A stretch of 5,511 nt of DNA from Flavobacteriia bacterium (GTDB taxonomy: Bacteria; Bacteroidota; Bacteroidia; Flavobacteriales; Flavobacteriaceae), in contig DRQI01000248.1 of NCBI GenBank assembly GCA_011330545.1, forward strand, positions 1 to 5,511, given 5' to 3'. Of the stretch, positions 4,835 through 5,511 are shown piece by piece. The position numbers and the translations under genes are program-made. The notes under the pieces were generated by a model, which made no database searches, was not told the origin of the DNA, and was given only the letters and a program-made list of their open reading frames with translations. Within the stretch, counting starts at the first letter, position 1; every line of letters starts with the position of its first letter.

Positions 4835-5449
4835 ATGGAATATTACCTGTCTTTTTCCTTGACTGTTTTTGCCGGTTTTTTTGCCATTATGAATCCCGTT
4901 GGCGGAATCCCGGTATTTTTATCACTCACCCAAGGAGCTGATACAATAGAAAAGAAAAAGATAGCTAAAAAAGCTGTTGTAGTTGCTTTTCTGATAGGCT
5001 TGGCATTTATAATCTTCGGTACGTATTTATTCAAATTTTTTGGCATTACCATTCCCGCGTTTAAAATAACCGGCGGTATTATTCTTTTTTATACCGGTTT
5101 TGAAATGTTACAGTCAAAACAATCGGGCGTTAAACATTTACAAAGCCCGATAATTGACGAAAACATTGCCGTTTCACCCCTGGCAATTCCACTGTTGGCA
5201 GGCCCGGGCACAATTGTTACAGGAATGAACTATGTTAGCAACACCAATTATAGCCACATTGTCATCGTCATTTTAATTTTTGCAATAATTTGTTATCTCA
5301 ATTTTATTGCATTTAAACTTAGCGATTATATTACCGGAAAATTAGGCCATAATATCATTACCGTATTCGGTAAAATAATGGGATTAATTATTGCCATTAT
5401 CGGTACCGATATGGTAATAGAAGGAATAAAAATAGCATTTAAATTATAA
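4835..5449 (+). CDS. MarC-family membrane protein
   Basis: This 204-residue integral membrane protein has about six helices. It carries the family hallmarks: 'FAIMNPVGGIPVFLSLTQG' (16-34) after the first helix, the third-helix segment 'ITGGIILFYTGFEML' (78-92), the second-half motif 'VSPLAIPLLAGPGTIVT' (113-129), and the C-terminal 'FGKIMGLIIAIIGTDMVIEG' (178-197). Length matches E. coli YhgN/MarC-type proteins (about 200-220). Despite the MarC name, a role in multiple antibiotic resistance has not been supported, and substrates are unknown. The charged loop at 93-112 is the only sizeable soluble part. The gene starts 6 bases after the small membrane-protein gene, and the next gene starts 3 bases after its stop, which places it within one transcript. 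Confidence 0.9.
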   Translation: MEYYLSFSLTVFAGFFAIMNPVGGIPVFLSLTQGADTIEKKKIAKKAVVVAFLIGLAFIIFGTYLFKFFGITIPAFKITGGIILFYTGFEMLQSKQSGVKHLQSPIIDENIAVSPLAIPLLAGPGTIVTGMNYVSNTNYSHIVIVILIFAIICYLNFIAFKLSDYITGKLGHNIITVFGKIMGLIIAIIGTDMVIEGIKIAFKL

Positions 5450-5452
5450 AAT

Positions 5453-5511
5453 ATGTCAAATAACAGAGGTAGTAAAAGTTTAGGGTTAAAAGAATTAGTA
5501 GCTATAGCTAT
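5453..5511 (+). CDS. start of a probable APC-family amino-acid permease (3' end outside window)
   Basis: An ATG at 5453 opens a frame that stays open to the window end (19 full codons). It reads MSNNRGSKSLGLKELVAIA. The stretch 'LGLKELVAIA' closely resembles the lead-in to the first helix of APC-superfamily permeases, where a 'GGMVGGGIF'-type segment usually follows. It begins 3 bases after the MarC-type stop, so the genes are probably cotranscribed. The family call rests on about ten residues and must be treated as tentative. Confidence 0.55.
   Translation, partial: MSNNRGSKSLGLKELVAIA

Overview
The window is AT-rich. Translation starts sit in A-rich leaders without a Shine-Dalgarno motif, the one recognisable promoter box has the form TAnnTTTG, and one lipoprotein and one Sec signal peptide are present. 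Together this points to a member of the Bacteroidota, probably Flavobacteriia or a relative. I cannot assign a genus. All recognisable genes lie on the + strand.

Layout: (1) Positions 1-231 hold the C-terminal DNA-binding end of a Crp/Fnr-type regulator, followed by a weak hairpin terminator. (2) Positions 232-746 are about 515 bases without a convincing gene. They contain an imperfect inverted repeat near 384-448, a 31-base near-perfect palindrome at 590-620, and a promoter region (about 673-721) for the next gene. (3) Positions 747-2841 encode three envelope-type proteins: a YflT/GSP17M-like glycine-rich membrane protein, a YfdX-family lipoprotein, and a secreted PepSY-like (BLIP-like) protein. 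(4) After a 99-base gap carrying a strong stem-loop, positions 2941-5449 form a tight run: an unrecognised 245-residue coiled-coil protein, an HdeD-family membrane protein, an overlapping SpoIIAA/STAS-like protein, a 75-residue two-helix membrane protein, and a MarC-family membrane protein. (5) A partial gene starts at 5453 and runs off the window; its first residues look like an APC-type amino-acid permease.

The theme is envelope and general stress. YfdX and HdeD are acid/heat-stress proteins that occur together in the enterobacterial EvgA acid-resistance regulon and in the transmissible locus of stress tolerance. Here they sit with a general-stress-protein homologue and several small uncharacterised membrane or soluble proteins, probably in one or two transcripts. 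The best candidate for something new is this Bacteroidota stress island as a unit, especially the 245-residue coiled-coil protein, the overlapping hdeD/STAS-like pair and the 75-residue membrane protein. No transposase, CRISPR array, tRNA or rRNA was seen.
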